From an uncultured Eubacteriales bacterium (GTDB taxonomy: Bacteria > Bacillota > Clostridia > Lachnospirales > Anaerotignaceae): a DNA stretch of 19,552 bases. Where the stretch lies: positions 1-19,552 of the forward strand of contig URLB01000021.1 of the NCBI GenBank assembly GCA_900548595.1, read 5' to 3'. Below the pieces are notes generated by a model. The model was given only the letters and a program-made list of their open reading frames with translations, did no database searches and was not told where the DNA came from. The translations under genes and the position numbers were made by a program. Below, piece by piece: positions 7,864 through 14,117 of this stretch. Each line of letters begins with the position of its first letter. Positions within the stretch are counted from its first letter, which is position 1.

Positions 7864-9102
7864 TTATTCAGCCTCTATTATAAATACTCCTTTTTTCTTC
7901 AGTCCGTTAGCTGCCTCTATTATATCTTTAACGGTTATGCCTTCTAAATCTTTATGAATATCATGATTTATTGTAACGCCTAGAAGCATTTCATTAAGCT
8001 TTTCATTAACTACTCCGCTTCTTCTGTCTTCAGCCGCTTTAAAGTCTCTTTCCACAACTTTTTTTGCATAATTTAATTTATCTTCATTCACGCATAAATT
8101 TTTTATGCCTTTCTCAATAAGTTCAACTGTCTTTTTCTCATTTCCGGCAGATACTCCCGCGTCAATTACATATAACATTCTGAATCTCATAAGACGTCCG
8201 CCGATATAATAGCATAATCCCTCTTCCTGCCTTACGCTGTCATAAAGAACAGACGATCCCGAACCGCAGAGTATTTCTCTCAAGACAAGACCGATACACC
8301 ATTCCTTACCCCATGATTTCAGTTCGGAAGTATAAGCCATGGCTATTCTGCTCTGTCCTATATTTCTTTTTTCTGCTTTTTCAGCCGTACCGCCGATTTC
8401 TTTAATTTCATCTATAGGAAGTTTCTCCACGTTATTTCTTCTTCCTATAAAACTTTTCGCCGCTTCGACAGCAATGTCATAGTCTACTTCTCCGTTTATA
8501 AAAATATCGGTATGCGCTGATTTTTTAAGCTGAACAAACATTTCGTTTAGTTCTCTGACAGATATATCGTCTATATCTGACGCATATCCTCCGCAATGTA
8601 CGGAAAAAGCGTCGTCGGGATACGTTATATCTATCAACCTTTCAACGGCATACTGCGCTGAGGAATCATTTTTTTCAAGCAGCGTATTTTTTAATCTGCT
8701 TTTAGCCTGCATAAGAGCTTTTTCTGTAATTTTGCTTTCTATCGTTCTTCGTATAAGAGAAACCGCATTTTTAAAAACCTTTTCTTCTGCCGCACTGTCT
8801 GAAACACATTCAATATTAAGTGTCAGAAGCTGCCTTCCTCCTTTTTGGATTACAAATGAATCAAATACCGCACCGTACATTTCCGACAGTTTTTCTTCCA
8901 GTAACGCTCTGTCTCCGTTTTCCCCGAGCCTGAGAGCCTCCGCTATGAGAGCTGTAAGTGTTGCCGTTTCTCTCTTTGCAGGTATTGTCCAAACAATCGA
9001 AATAAGATTTGTGTTAAACTTATCCTCATTTAGATAATGCAGCCTTACCGCCTCGGAAATTTCCGTTATTTTACCAACCTTTTCATATTCTTTTGTTATC
9101 AT
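7864..9102 (-). CDS. ymfF: M16 family peptidase-like protein without zinc motif (YmfF-like)
   Basis: The 412-residue protein has the M16 fold signature regions ('EEKLSEMYGAVFDSF', 'LMQAKSRLKNTLLEKNDSS', 'GLCYYIGGRLMRF') but no HxxEH: the place expected for it reads 'LIAEALRLGENGDRALLEEK'. It is therefore probably a non-catalytic subunit that forms a binding chamber with the downstream YmfH-like protein. Three ATG codons stand in a row at 9108, 9105 and 9102; the third is 7 bases from the AGGTG ribosome site and is the best start. It is the first gene of the ymfF-ymfH pair and diverges from the hotdog-fold gene. Confidence 0.9.
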   Translation of the reverse strand: MITKEYEKVGKITEISEAVRLHYLNEDKFNTNLISIVWTIPAKRETATLTALIAEALRLGENGDRALLEEKLSEMYGAVFDSFVIQKGGRQLLTLNIECVSDSAAEEKVFKNAVSLIRRTIESKITEKALMQAKSRLKNTLLEKNDSSAQYAVERLIDITYPDDAFSVHCGGYASDIDDISVRELNEMFVQLKKSAHTDIFINGEVDYDIAVEAAKSFIGRRNNVEKLPIDEIKEIGGTAEKAEKRNIGQSRIAMAYTSELKSWGKEWCIGLVLREILCGSGSSVLYDSVRQEEGLCYYIGGRLMRFRMLYVIDAGVSAGNEKKTVELIEKGIKNLCVNEDKLNYAKKVVERDFKAAEDRRSGVVNEKLNEMLLGVTINHDIHKDLEGITVKDIIEAANGLKKKGVFIIEAE

Positions 9103-9212
9103 CATCATTCACCTCAGTGCTATTATTGCGACTATTTAGTAAATTTATACTTGTTACAAGATTCAAATAATGATAAACTTTTCTGTAATAAAAATCGACA
9201 AGGTGGTTAAAA

Positions 9213-9701
9213 ATGGATAATTGTAACAATACATCGTTTAATGAAATCAAACAAAAAATCGAAGCCCTCAGAGCTATTGAAAAAAGCAGAGGAAGTGAAG
9301 TTCCTTTTTCAGTGCAGATGGAAAGTGATCTTTATGCTTTTTCCCCGGAGGATAAAACCATAACTATTTCCTTTCCAGTTCTTGAAAAAGAACTTAATCC
9401 AAACGGAGCTATGATAGGAGGAATAATATGCACAGCAATAGATATAGCTTACGGAATGCTTGTTTTCAGTTTATGCGGCGGTGAAATCATCCCCCCGACA
9501 ATTACAATGACAACAAATTTTATTAACCCCATATTTAAGGACGATACTCTTCTTGTAACAGCAAAAATCGAGTCTTGGGGAAAACGTATAATCAATATGA
9601 CTGCCACTGGCATTTCAAAAAACACGGGTCAAACAATAATTACTTCGACCTCTTCGTTTGTAAGTAACGAATCGTTCAAACCTAAAAAAATCGGCTTATA
9701 A
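9213..9701 (+). CDS. Hotdog-fold protein, PaaI-type thioesterase family
   Basis: The 162-residue protein has the hotdog layout: a helix region with 'LNPNGAMIGGIICTAIDIAYG' broken here into the motif NPNGAMIGG (62-70) and Asp77, followed by strands such as 'PPTITMTTNFINPI' and 'DTLLVTAKIESWGKRI'. PaaI-family enzymes hydrolyse acyl-CoA thioesters and usually carry His-Gly-Gly with a nearby Asp or Glu. In this protein the His position reads Ile68-Gly69-Gly70, so the catalytic machinery is not fully typical; Asp77 is kept. The substrate is unknown. The ATG at 9213 has AAGGTGG upstream. It is a single gene ending in a hairpin that contains its own stop codon. Confidence 0.82.
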   Translation: MDNCNNTSFNEIKQKIEALRAIEKSRGSEVPFSVQMESDLYAFSPEDKTITISFPVLEKELNPNGAMIGGIICTAIDIAYGMLVFSLCGGEIIPPTITMTTNFINPIFKDDTLLVTAKIESWGKRIINMTATGISKNTGQTIITSTSSFVSNESFKPKKIGL

Positions 9702-9716
9702 AATAAGCCGATTTTT
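9686..9716. terminator. Bidirectional terminator, hotdog gene and secreted-protein gene
   Basis: A 14-bp perfect stem (9686-9699 with 9703-9716) and a 3-base AAA loop has A- and T-runs at its ends. The TAA stop of the plus-strand gene (9699-9701) is inside it, and the minus-strand gene ends 13 bases beyond it at 9730. Confidence 0.88.
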
Positions 9717-9729
9717 ACTGTTTATTGTT

Positions 9730-11010
9730 TTATTTAATATAAACCAATCTGTCCTTTGTAAGCGATACCTTTGTTTTAAGTTCCTGAGAACTTTCAGCTA
9801 TTGAACGCACAGAGAAATCCCATTCAGTCATATTAACATCATTATCACCGTATTTATTTACCACAGGCACTTCTTCTTTGGACACGTCCTTATCAGTAAC
9901 TGTAAATGTTACTTTTCCGCTGTTATTTTCCGTAAACGATATTCTTACCGGAACGTATGCATAGTTATCGGCTGTTATCATTACAGCGCTTTTCCCCTCA
10001 TATACGCCCCATTTACATTCAACAGCGCTTGACATATCATATGCAATATCAAAATTTCCGCTCGCTTCTCTGTTGTAATCCACAGGGATTATAAGCATAC
10101 CTTCATCTCCGACAAACAGGTTTTCATACTCATCATTGCTTCTGTCATATACAAATAATCCGTTTTCCGATTCAATAGATTTTTGGTTTTCTTCTATTTC
10201 TTTAATAATATCTTTGTAGTACAGCTCCTTTTCCTTGAGCATATCGTTAAATGCCGTAAGAGCTTTTTCCTTTCTCTCAACAACTCTGACGTTTACATGT
10301 GTTTTAGGACTGTTTGTAGACGAAAATCCTTTATAATACAATGTTATTCCGGCAGTTCCTCTCTCCCCGGAACGGATAAAAAGAGCCTTTTTGCCTTCAT
10401 AATATCCCTCTGTTACTTCACAGATTTTTTCTTTATCCTCATCAATTTCAGCTTCTATCTCTCGCGTAGGATCACAATTAAGCGGAATTACAATATCCTC
10501 ATCAGGTTTCATGTAAACGGTTTTCAGCACTGCTTCGGGAGCTTCCGAATAGTCGCTGTTATACTCCGCTTTAGCCGCAGACGCAGAATAAATCGATACG
10601 GTTTTTGTCATTTCATTCCATGTAATATCTATATCCAGACCGTCCGATAACGCTCTGAGAGGAACATATACCCTGTCGTCTTCTATAACCGGTGAAACCG
10701 GTATTTCCTTTATTTCATCATTAACTATCATTGTCTTTACGCCGTTTGTAAAAGAAATAACCCTGTTATCGTCTTTTACCGTAGCTGTACTCAGCACATC
10801 ATCCCATACAACCTGACATCCCAGCTTTTCGGCAACAAAACGTATCGGAACCATTGTATATCCGTCATAAGTCTTTGCCGAGGCGTCTGTTACTTCATTT
10901 CCGTTTACAAATATTCTTGCATATGAATCAGAAACTTCGTTAGCATATACTGAAACCGACATAACAGCCGCAGCCGCTCCGGTAATTAAAATCTTTCCAA
11001 AAGTTTTCAT
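9730..11010 (-). CDS. Secreted protein with copper-amine-oxidase N-terminal domain
   Basis: The 426-residue protein starts with a Sec signal peptide (Lys3, Lys6, hydrophobic 7-20, probable cut after VYA at 23). Residues about 31-142 form the copper-amine-oxidase N-terminal-like domain (PF07833 type) with its two internal copies, 'YTMVPIRFVAEKLGCQVVWD' and 'RVYVPLRALSDGLDIDITW'. In clostridia this domain is a common extracellular module, not an oxidase, and is thought to bind cell-wall material. The remaining part is not recognised. It contains two similar beta-rich blocks (about 171-232 and 303-364, sharing 'IP' and 'YEGK' landmarks) separated by a charged, probably helical segment (247-285). 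A strong GGGAGGG site precedes the ATG at 11010. It looks monocistronic; its role at the cell surface is inferred. Confidence 0.85.
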   Translation of the reverse strand: MKTFGKILITGAAAAVMSVSVYANEVSDSYARIFVNGNEVTDASAKTYDGYTMVPIRFVAEKLGCQVVWDDVLSTATVKDDNRVISFTNGVKTMIVNDEIKEIPVSPVIEDDRVYVPLRALSDGLDIDITWNEMTKTVSIYSASAAKAEYNSDYSEAPEAVLKTVYMKPDEDIVIPLNCDPTREIEAEIDEDKEKICEVTEGYYEGKKALFIRSGERGTAGITLYYKGFSSTNSPKTHVNVRVVERKEKALTAFNDMLKEKELYYKDIIKEIEENQKSIESENGLFVYDRSNDEYENLFVGDEGMLIIPVDYNREASGNFDIAYDMSSAVECKWGVYEGKSAVMITADNYAYVPVRISFTENNSGKVTFTVTDKDVSKEEVPVVNKYGDNDVNMTEWDFSVRSIAESSQELKTKVSLTKDRLVYIK

Positions 11011-11182
11011 ATATAAACCCTCCCAACGGAACGTAAAAAATTCCTATATATAGATAATATTAATACATTTTATGTCAGGAAACAATCCCAAATCTAATTT
11101 TTTGTAAACTAAATTTAATTTTACCAATTTTAGCAAATCATTATCATATTAATTATGTTTTGTATATAAAATATCATCTGTT

Positions 11183-11220
11183 AAAAAGAAAAATGCTGTC
11201 CATAAACAAGTATGAACAGC
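11183..11220 (-). terminator. Terminator after the isochorismatase-like gene
   Basis: On the minus strand a 10-bp stem with one G-U pair (11220-11211 with 11204-11195) and a 6-base loop is followed by a T-rich run (11194-11183). It starts 17 bases after the stop codon at 11238. The rest of the 227-base gap to the next minus-strand gene is AT-rich leader; within it I see no clear promoter that I can place firmly. Confidence 0.8.
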
Positions 11221-11237
11221 CGTCGTTAAATCGATAT

Positions 11238-11765
11238 TCAGTCTAAAATATTTATCTGGCACATCTTCATTGTTTCAAGCGCAGCTTCATGTGTTTTAGG
11301 AGTTACTCCGGCACAGCATGAAGGATCTACGGAAATTTTCACTTCCGGCATTTTCGCCTTAAGTAAAAGAGCGTTTGATACAACGCAAATATCAGTACAA
11401 AGACCGACCAATTCTATTTCAACCGGATTTTTATCATTTCTGGCAAAAATAACATCCGCAAGATCCGTGCTTCCGAATGAAGGCTTATCTATTATTTTTA
11501 CATCTCCCATAGCTTCCGCTACTTCTTCCCTTATCTGCCAGCCGTATGTATCTTTCACACAGTGTACTATCGGCAGATTTTTACCTTCACTTGTATTCAG
11601 ATAGTCCTCAAAATGAGTATCTCTTGTTGCATATATATTTTCAGGTTCATATTCTCCTATTTTATTTACAACATTTTTTACAATTTCCTGAGCTTCCTGT
11701 GTTCCCAGCGAACCGTTGATAAAATCATTCTGCATATCGATAACTACTAATATCTTCTCAGTCAT
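11238..11765 (-). CDS. Isochorismatase-family cysteine hydrolase (nicotinamidase-like)
   Basis: The 175-residue protein has the family's catalytic triad Asp10 (in 'VVIDMQNDF'), Lys94 (in 'IIDKPSFGST') and Cys127 (in 'GLCTDICVVSNA'). Probable metal ligands are Asp49, His51 and His68, in 'RDTHFEDY' and 'VHCV'. This set fits nicotinamidases, which turn nicotinamide into nicotinate for NAD recycling, better than plain isochorismatases, which lack the metal site. The protein is somewhat shorter than classic PncA (about 185-210 residues), so the exact amide substrate is uncertain. I chose the ATG at 11765, which has GGGAG upstream; the frame extends 16 codons further up but that part overlaps the promoter. 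It diverges from the small membrane protein gene. Confidence 0.88.
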   Translation of the reverse strand: MTEKILVVIDMQNDFINGSLGTQEAQEIVKNVVNKIGEYEPENIYATRDTHFEDYLNTSEGKNLPIVHCVKDTYGWQIREEVAEAMGDVKIIDKPSFGSTDLADVIFARNDKNPVEIELVGLCTDICVVSNALLLKAKMPEVKISVDPSCCAGVTPKTHEAALETMKMCQINILD

Positions 11766-11803
11766 AACCGTTTTCTCCCACTTAATTTTATTTATCCCGG
11801 TGA

Positions 11804-11832
11804 ATATTAGCACTTATATAACTTTTTGTCAA
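11804..11832 (-). promoter_or_regulatory. Promoter of the isochorismatase-like gene
   Basis: On the minus strand a consensus TTGACA (11832-11827) and TAATAT (11809-11804) are 17 bases apart, with an extended TG before the -10. An imperfect 16-base dyad centred on CGTACG (11832-11847) directly abuts the -35 and may be a regulator site. Confidence 0.65.
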
Positions 11833-11920
11833 GAAACGTACGCTTCTCAGCCTGTCTTTATTATATTTATTATTAAAATAATATACTCTCCTCTTGCTTT
11901 TTTCAATGCGTTGATAAATA

Positions 11921-11949
11921 TTGATAATTAAAAATTTATGATATATACT
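11921..11949 (+). promoter_or_regulatory. Promoter of the 51-residue membrane protein gene
   Basis: TTGATA (11921-11926) and TATACT (11944-11949) are 17 bases apart. A second TTGATA lies exactly 10 bases earlier (11911). The expected start of transcription (about 11956) leaves a leader of only about 17 bases, so the ribosome site is at the very 5' end of the message. Confidence 0.7.
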
Positions 11950-11972
11950 ATAAAAAAGGAAGGAGAATGTGT

Positions 11973-12128
11973 ATGAATCCATATAATCTTGATATAACAA
12001 AAATAGTAAAATATATCTGTCTCACTGCCGTTTCAATCGTCGGTATAATATTCGGGTGCGGTACGGTTCAGAAAATATACGAAGCCAAAGCTATGTTTGA
12101 TTTTAAAAAGAGACAGATTGAAGAATAA
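11973..12128 (+). CDS. Small single-helix membrane protein, unrecognised
   Basis: This is a short gene of 51 codons plus TAA. The evidence that it is real is its strong setting: AAGGAAGGAG ends 7 bases before the ATG, and a good sigma-A type promoter stands just upstream. The protein has a polar N-terminus (MNPYNLDITK), one hydrophobic helix at about residues 13-30 ('KYICLTAVSIVGIIFGCG') and a basic, charged tail ('KKRQIEE'). Topology is probably N-out or N-in with a short cytoplasmic tail; this cannot be settled by eye. The Gly-Cys-Gly at 28-30 is not a lipobox in a signal-peptide position. I do not recognise the family. No partner gene shares its transcript: the next gene, ribU, has its own promoter. 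Confidence 0.65.
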   Translation: MNPYNLDITKIVKYICLTAVSIVGIIFGCGTVQKIYEAKAMFDFKKRQIEE

Positions 12129-12170
12129 AAATCAAAATTCCGAAATTTATAAAGCCTTTATTATTTGACG

Positions 12171-12191
12171 GTTAAGAAAATTTTTCTTAAC
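12171..12191. repeat. Perfect 21-bp palindrome in a gene-free stretch
   Basis: GTTAAGAAAA (12171-12180), one central T, and its exact reverse complement (12182-12191) form the palindrome. It has no U-run behind it on either strand, so it does not look like a terminator of the small gene ending 43 bases upstream. It may be an operator. The rest of 12129-12272 shows nothing that I can name. Confidence 0.6.
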
Positions 12192-12272
12192 ACGGTCGGC
12201 ATTACACTCTATATCAACGGTTGCTTTAAAATCTGCGCTTGGGTGTTACTGCTGTAAATGTATATCTTTCTA

Positions 12273-12301
12273 TTGACATTATTAAAAAACAGAACTATAC
12301 T
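12273..12301 (+). promoter_or_regulatory. Promoter of the FMN riboswitch-ribU unit
   Basis: A perfect TTGACA (12273-12278) and TATACT (12296-12301) are 17 bases apart. The transcript would start near 12308, exactly where helix P1 of the aptamer begins. Confidence 0.88.
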
Positions 12302-12307
12302 TATATC

Positions 12308-12431
12308 AGTTTTAGGGCGAGGTGGAATTCCTCACCGGCGGTAAAAAGCGCGCTGACGCTTGAGTCCGAGAGCCATTTGGCTGATTTGGGTTAGATTCCC
12401 GAACCGACGGTATAGTCCGGATAAAGGAACT
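12308..12431 (+). promoter_or_regulatory. FMN riboswitch aptamer (RFN element)
   Basis: The conserved RFN blocks appear in order: 'AGGGCGAGGTGGAATTCCTC' (12314-12333), ACCGGCGGT, a variable hairpin with stem AAGCG/CGCTT (12346-12361), GAGTCCGAGAGCC, GGCTGATTTGGG, GATTCCCGAACCGACGGT and ATAGTCCGGAT. P1 is formed by 12308-12313 with 12426-12431. FMN binding should favour the terminator that follows and shut down the riboflavin transporter gene. The fit to known FMN aptamers is close throughout. Confidence 0.96.
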
Positions 12432-12452
12432 TGAATATGTTCTGTCTTTTCG

Positions 12453-12482
12453 CGCGCCTGAAAACTTTCGGGCGCGTTTTTT
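12453..12482 (+). terminator. Riboswitch expression-platform terminator
   Basis: A GC-rich 10-bp stem (12453-12462 with 12467-12476, one G-U pair), a 4-base loop and six T form a strong intrinsic terminator 21 bases after the aptamer and 53 bases before the ribU start. It is the OFF state of the FMN switch. Confidence 0.9.
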
Positions 12483-12535
12483 AGCTCTAAACATAATATC
12501 TTACAGCATAATTTATTTTTAGGAGGCTTTAAAAA

Positions 12536-13099
12536 ATGGAAAGATCATCACAACTTCGAAAACTTACTACAATGGGAATGATGGCGGCAGTATCTATAAT
12601 ACTGGTCTATCTTATACACTTCCCTATATTCCCGGCCGCTTCGTTTCTTGAATATGACCCAGCGGACATTCCGATCTTTATTTGTACGTTTTTATACGGT
12701 CCGTTAAGCGGTTTCATACTTACGGTCATCGTATCTTTCATACAAGGATTTACAGTCAGCGCACAGAGCGGAATAATAGGCGTTATGATGCATATATTCG
12801 CAACCGGATTTTTTACGATAGTTGCGGGAAACATGTATAAAAATCACAGAAACAAAAAGTCGGCTGTAAAGGCTCTTGTAGTCGGTTCAATTATAATGGT
12901 ACTTATGATGTGTATATGGAATATCGTATTTACACCTATATTTATGGGTACCCCCAGAGACGTAGTTATGGCAATGATTGTACCTATTATAATACCTTTT
13001 AACGCAATAAAGGCCGGTGTAAACTCTCTTATTACATTTTTAATTTACAAAAAGATAGCCAACCATATTCCTCACGGTCAGGCAATAAAGGATAATTAA
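12536..13099 (+). CDS. ribU: Riboflavin ECF transporter substrate-binding subunit
   Basis: The 187-residue, six-helix membrane protein is an S component of an energy-coupling factor transporter. RibU hallmarks are 'FPIFPAASFLEYDPADIPIF' (about 29-48), 'YGPLSGFILTVIVSFIQG' and 'SGIIGVMMHIFATG'; the EYDPADIP segment shapes the riboflavin pocket. It needs the shared EcfA, EcfA' and EcfT energising module, which is not in this window. The FMN riboswitch directly upstream confirms the substrate. The ATG at 12536 has AGGAGG upstream. The gene is monocistronic and ends at a strong hairpin. Confidence 0.96.
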   Translation: MERSSQLRKLTTMGMMAAVSIILVYLIHFPIFPAASFLEYDPADIPIFICTFLYGPLSGFILTVIVSFIQGFTVSAQSGIIGVMMHIFATGFFTIVAGNMYKNHRNKKSAVKALVVGSIIMVLMMCIWNIVFTPIFMGTPRDVVMAMIVPIIIPFNAIKAGVNSLITFLIYKKIANHIPHGQAIKDN

Positions 13100-13102
13100 T
13101 AC

Positions 13103-13140
13103 ATAAAAACAGTCCGAGCATTTTTGCTCGGACTTATTTT
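13103..13140. terminator. Bidirectional terminator, ribU and nrdR
   Basis: A 10-bp perfect GC-rich stem (13111-13120 with 13125-13134), a TTTT loop, and T-runs on both strands. It lies between the ribU stop (13099) and the nrdR stop (13143). Confidence 0.88.
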
Positions 13141-13142
13141 TA

Positions 13143-13607
13143 TCATTTTCCCTTTTTCTCCATAAGAAGCTTATTCAATTCTTCCATAAAAGTATTTATG
13201 TCTTTAAACTGCCTGTACACAGACGCAAATCTTACATAAGCGACTTCATCAAGATTTTTAAGTCTGTCCATAACCATATTTCCAAGTTCCTCCGAACAAA
13301 CTTCCTTTGACTGGGAATTCATTATAACATTTTCAATATCATCCACAAGCGCTTCCATTTGTCCCATGGAAATATTGCGTTTGTTACATGCCTTTACAAT
13401 TCCGTTTAATATTTTATTTTTCTCGAAAACTTCTCTTGTACCGTCGCGTTTCACTACTATAAGCGGTACAGTGTCCACTCTCTCGTATGTCGTAAATCTT
13501 TTATCGCACTTTTCGCAAAGCCTTCTTCTTTTTATTACCGTATTGTCATCCTGAGCTCTTGAGTCGACAACCTTTGTATCTTCATATCCGCAAAAAGGAC
13601 ATTTCAT
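13143..13607 (-). CDS. nrdR: Ribonucleotide reductase repressor NrdR
   Basis: NrdR senses ATP/dATP and represses ribonucleotide reductase operons. The 154-residue product has the N-terminal zinc ribbon with Cys3, Cys6 ('MKCPFCG') and Cys31, Cys34 ('CEKC'), the linker 'RRRLCEKCDKRFTTYERVD', and an ATP-cone (about 47-138, starting 'LIVVKRDGTREVFEKNKIL'). The start is the ATG at 13607 because the family begins MxCPxC; the open frame upstream carries the promoter. AAGGGGG precedes it. Its target is likely nrdD, which diverges about 500 bases away and carries NrdR-like boxes at its promoter. Confidence 0.97.
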   Translation of the reverse strand: MKCPFCGYEDTKVVDSRAQDDNTVIKRRRLCEKCDKRFTTYERVDTVPLIVVKRDGTREVFEKNKILNGIVKACNKRNISMGQMEALVDDIENVIMNSQSKEVCSEELGNMVMDRLKNLDEVAYVRFASVYRQFKDINTFMEELNKLLMEKKGK

Positions 13608-13644
13608 GCTTCTACCCCCTTGATTTTTATCGCCCTCTTTCTTT

Positions 13645-13673
13645 ATCATACTGGATTCTTCAATTTCGGTCAA
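13645..13673 (-). promoter_or_regulatory. nrdR promoter
   Basis: On the minus strand TTGACC (13673-13668) and TATGAT (13650-13645) are 17 bases apart. It lies in the 86-base gap after ylmC, so nrdR can be expressed apart from ylmC. No NrdR-like box is seen here. Confidence 0.7.
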
Positions 13674-13693
13674 TCTGTTTGGTAAATTTTAAC

Positions 13694-13954
13694 TCAATTT
13701 TTTCTGACGCATACCGCATGAGTATCAGCCTCAACAAGAATAATGTCTTTTCCTATGCGTTTTATGGCGCACCATGGTATACGATATTCTTTATCCTTCG
13801 AAAAAAATAATCCGTTCTTTGTTTGAACCGGTATTATAATATCCGTTATTTTTCCACACGACAGGTCTATTACCAAATCGTTTACATATCCAAAACGGAA
13901 ACCGTCGCATATATTAATAACCTCTTTTTGTTTAAAACAGCAGAAAGTCTCCAT
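13694..13954 (-). CDS. ylmC: PRC-barrel protein, YlmC/YmxH family
   Basis: The 86-residue protein matches the small PRC-barrel YlmC/YmxH family in length and in landmarks: 'KEVINICDGFRFGYVNDLVI' (about 9-28), 'GKITDIIIPV' and 'EYRIPWCAIKRIGKDIILVE'. In Firmicutes this family often sits next to nrdR and sporulation sigma genes, and some members are linked to sporulation; a molecular function is not established. The ATG at 13954 is preceded by GGGAG about 10 bases upstream; the frame is open 37 codons further up but that part has no family similarity. The family's usual N-terminal 'LSxLxxK' opening is replaced here by 'METFCCFKQK', a small deviation. Confidence 0.82.
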   Translation of the reverse strand: METFCCFKQKEVINICDGFRFGYVNDLVIDLSCGKITDIIIPVQTKNGLFFSKDKEYRIPWCAIKRIGKDIILVEADTHAVCVRKN

Positions 13955-14052
13955 AAAAATTTTTGCTCCCGAAAATTTAGTATTATTACTGCTTCTATTT
14001 TGGCTATAGTGCATATTGACTATTATTTTATGCCGATGTAGAATACTAGATG

Positions 14053-14082
14053 TTGACACTGACATTCTTTAACCCCTATATA
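14053..14082 (+). promoter_or_regulatory. nrdD promoter
   Basis: A perfect TTGACA (14053-14058) is followed after 18 bases by TATATA (14077-14082). The -10 lies inside the operator described next. Transcription would start near 14089, with AGGAGG (14105-14110) 7 bases before the nrdD ATG. Confidence 0.7.
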
Positions 14083-14098
14083 TAGTTGTATATAGGGG
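14073..14098 (+). promoter_or_regulatory. Probable NrdR operator at the nrdD promoter
   Basis: CCCCTATATA (14073-14082) and TATATAGGGG (14089-14098) form a perfect 10-bp inverted repeat around a 6-base centre. Inside it, CTATATATAG (14076-14085) matches the NrdR-box core CwATATATwG at all ten positions, and TTGTATATAG (14086-14095) matches at eight, exactly 10 bases later. It covers the -10 element and the start of transcription, as expected for repression. NrdR itself is encoded next door. Confidence 0.78.
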
Positions 14099-14117
14099 AT
14101 ATTTAGGAGGAAACAAT

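Noticed and set aside
9150..9160. Short palindrome CTTGTTACAAG between ymfF and the hotdog gene
   Set aside because: Eleven bases in AT-rich DNA is not enough to claim an operator, and no fixed promoter could be placed for either gene in this gap.
10183..10650. 155-codon plus-strand frame inside the secreted-protein gene
   Set aside because: It has no Shine-Dalgarno sequence, and the opposite strand carries a protein with a signal peptide and a known domain.
11041..11085. Promoter for the secreted-protein gene (CTGACA with ATCTAT or TATTAT)
   Set aside because: No -35/-10 pair with good spacing and match stands out; several weak options compete, so none was listed.
12129..12272. Possible further small gene or RNA before the riboswitch promoter
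   Set aside because: No open frame with a ribosome site and no promoter-terminator pair was found; only the palindrome at 12171 is notable.
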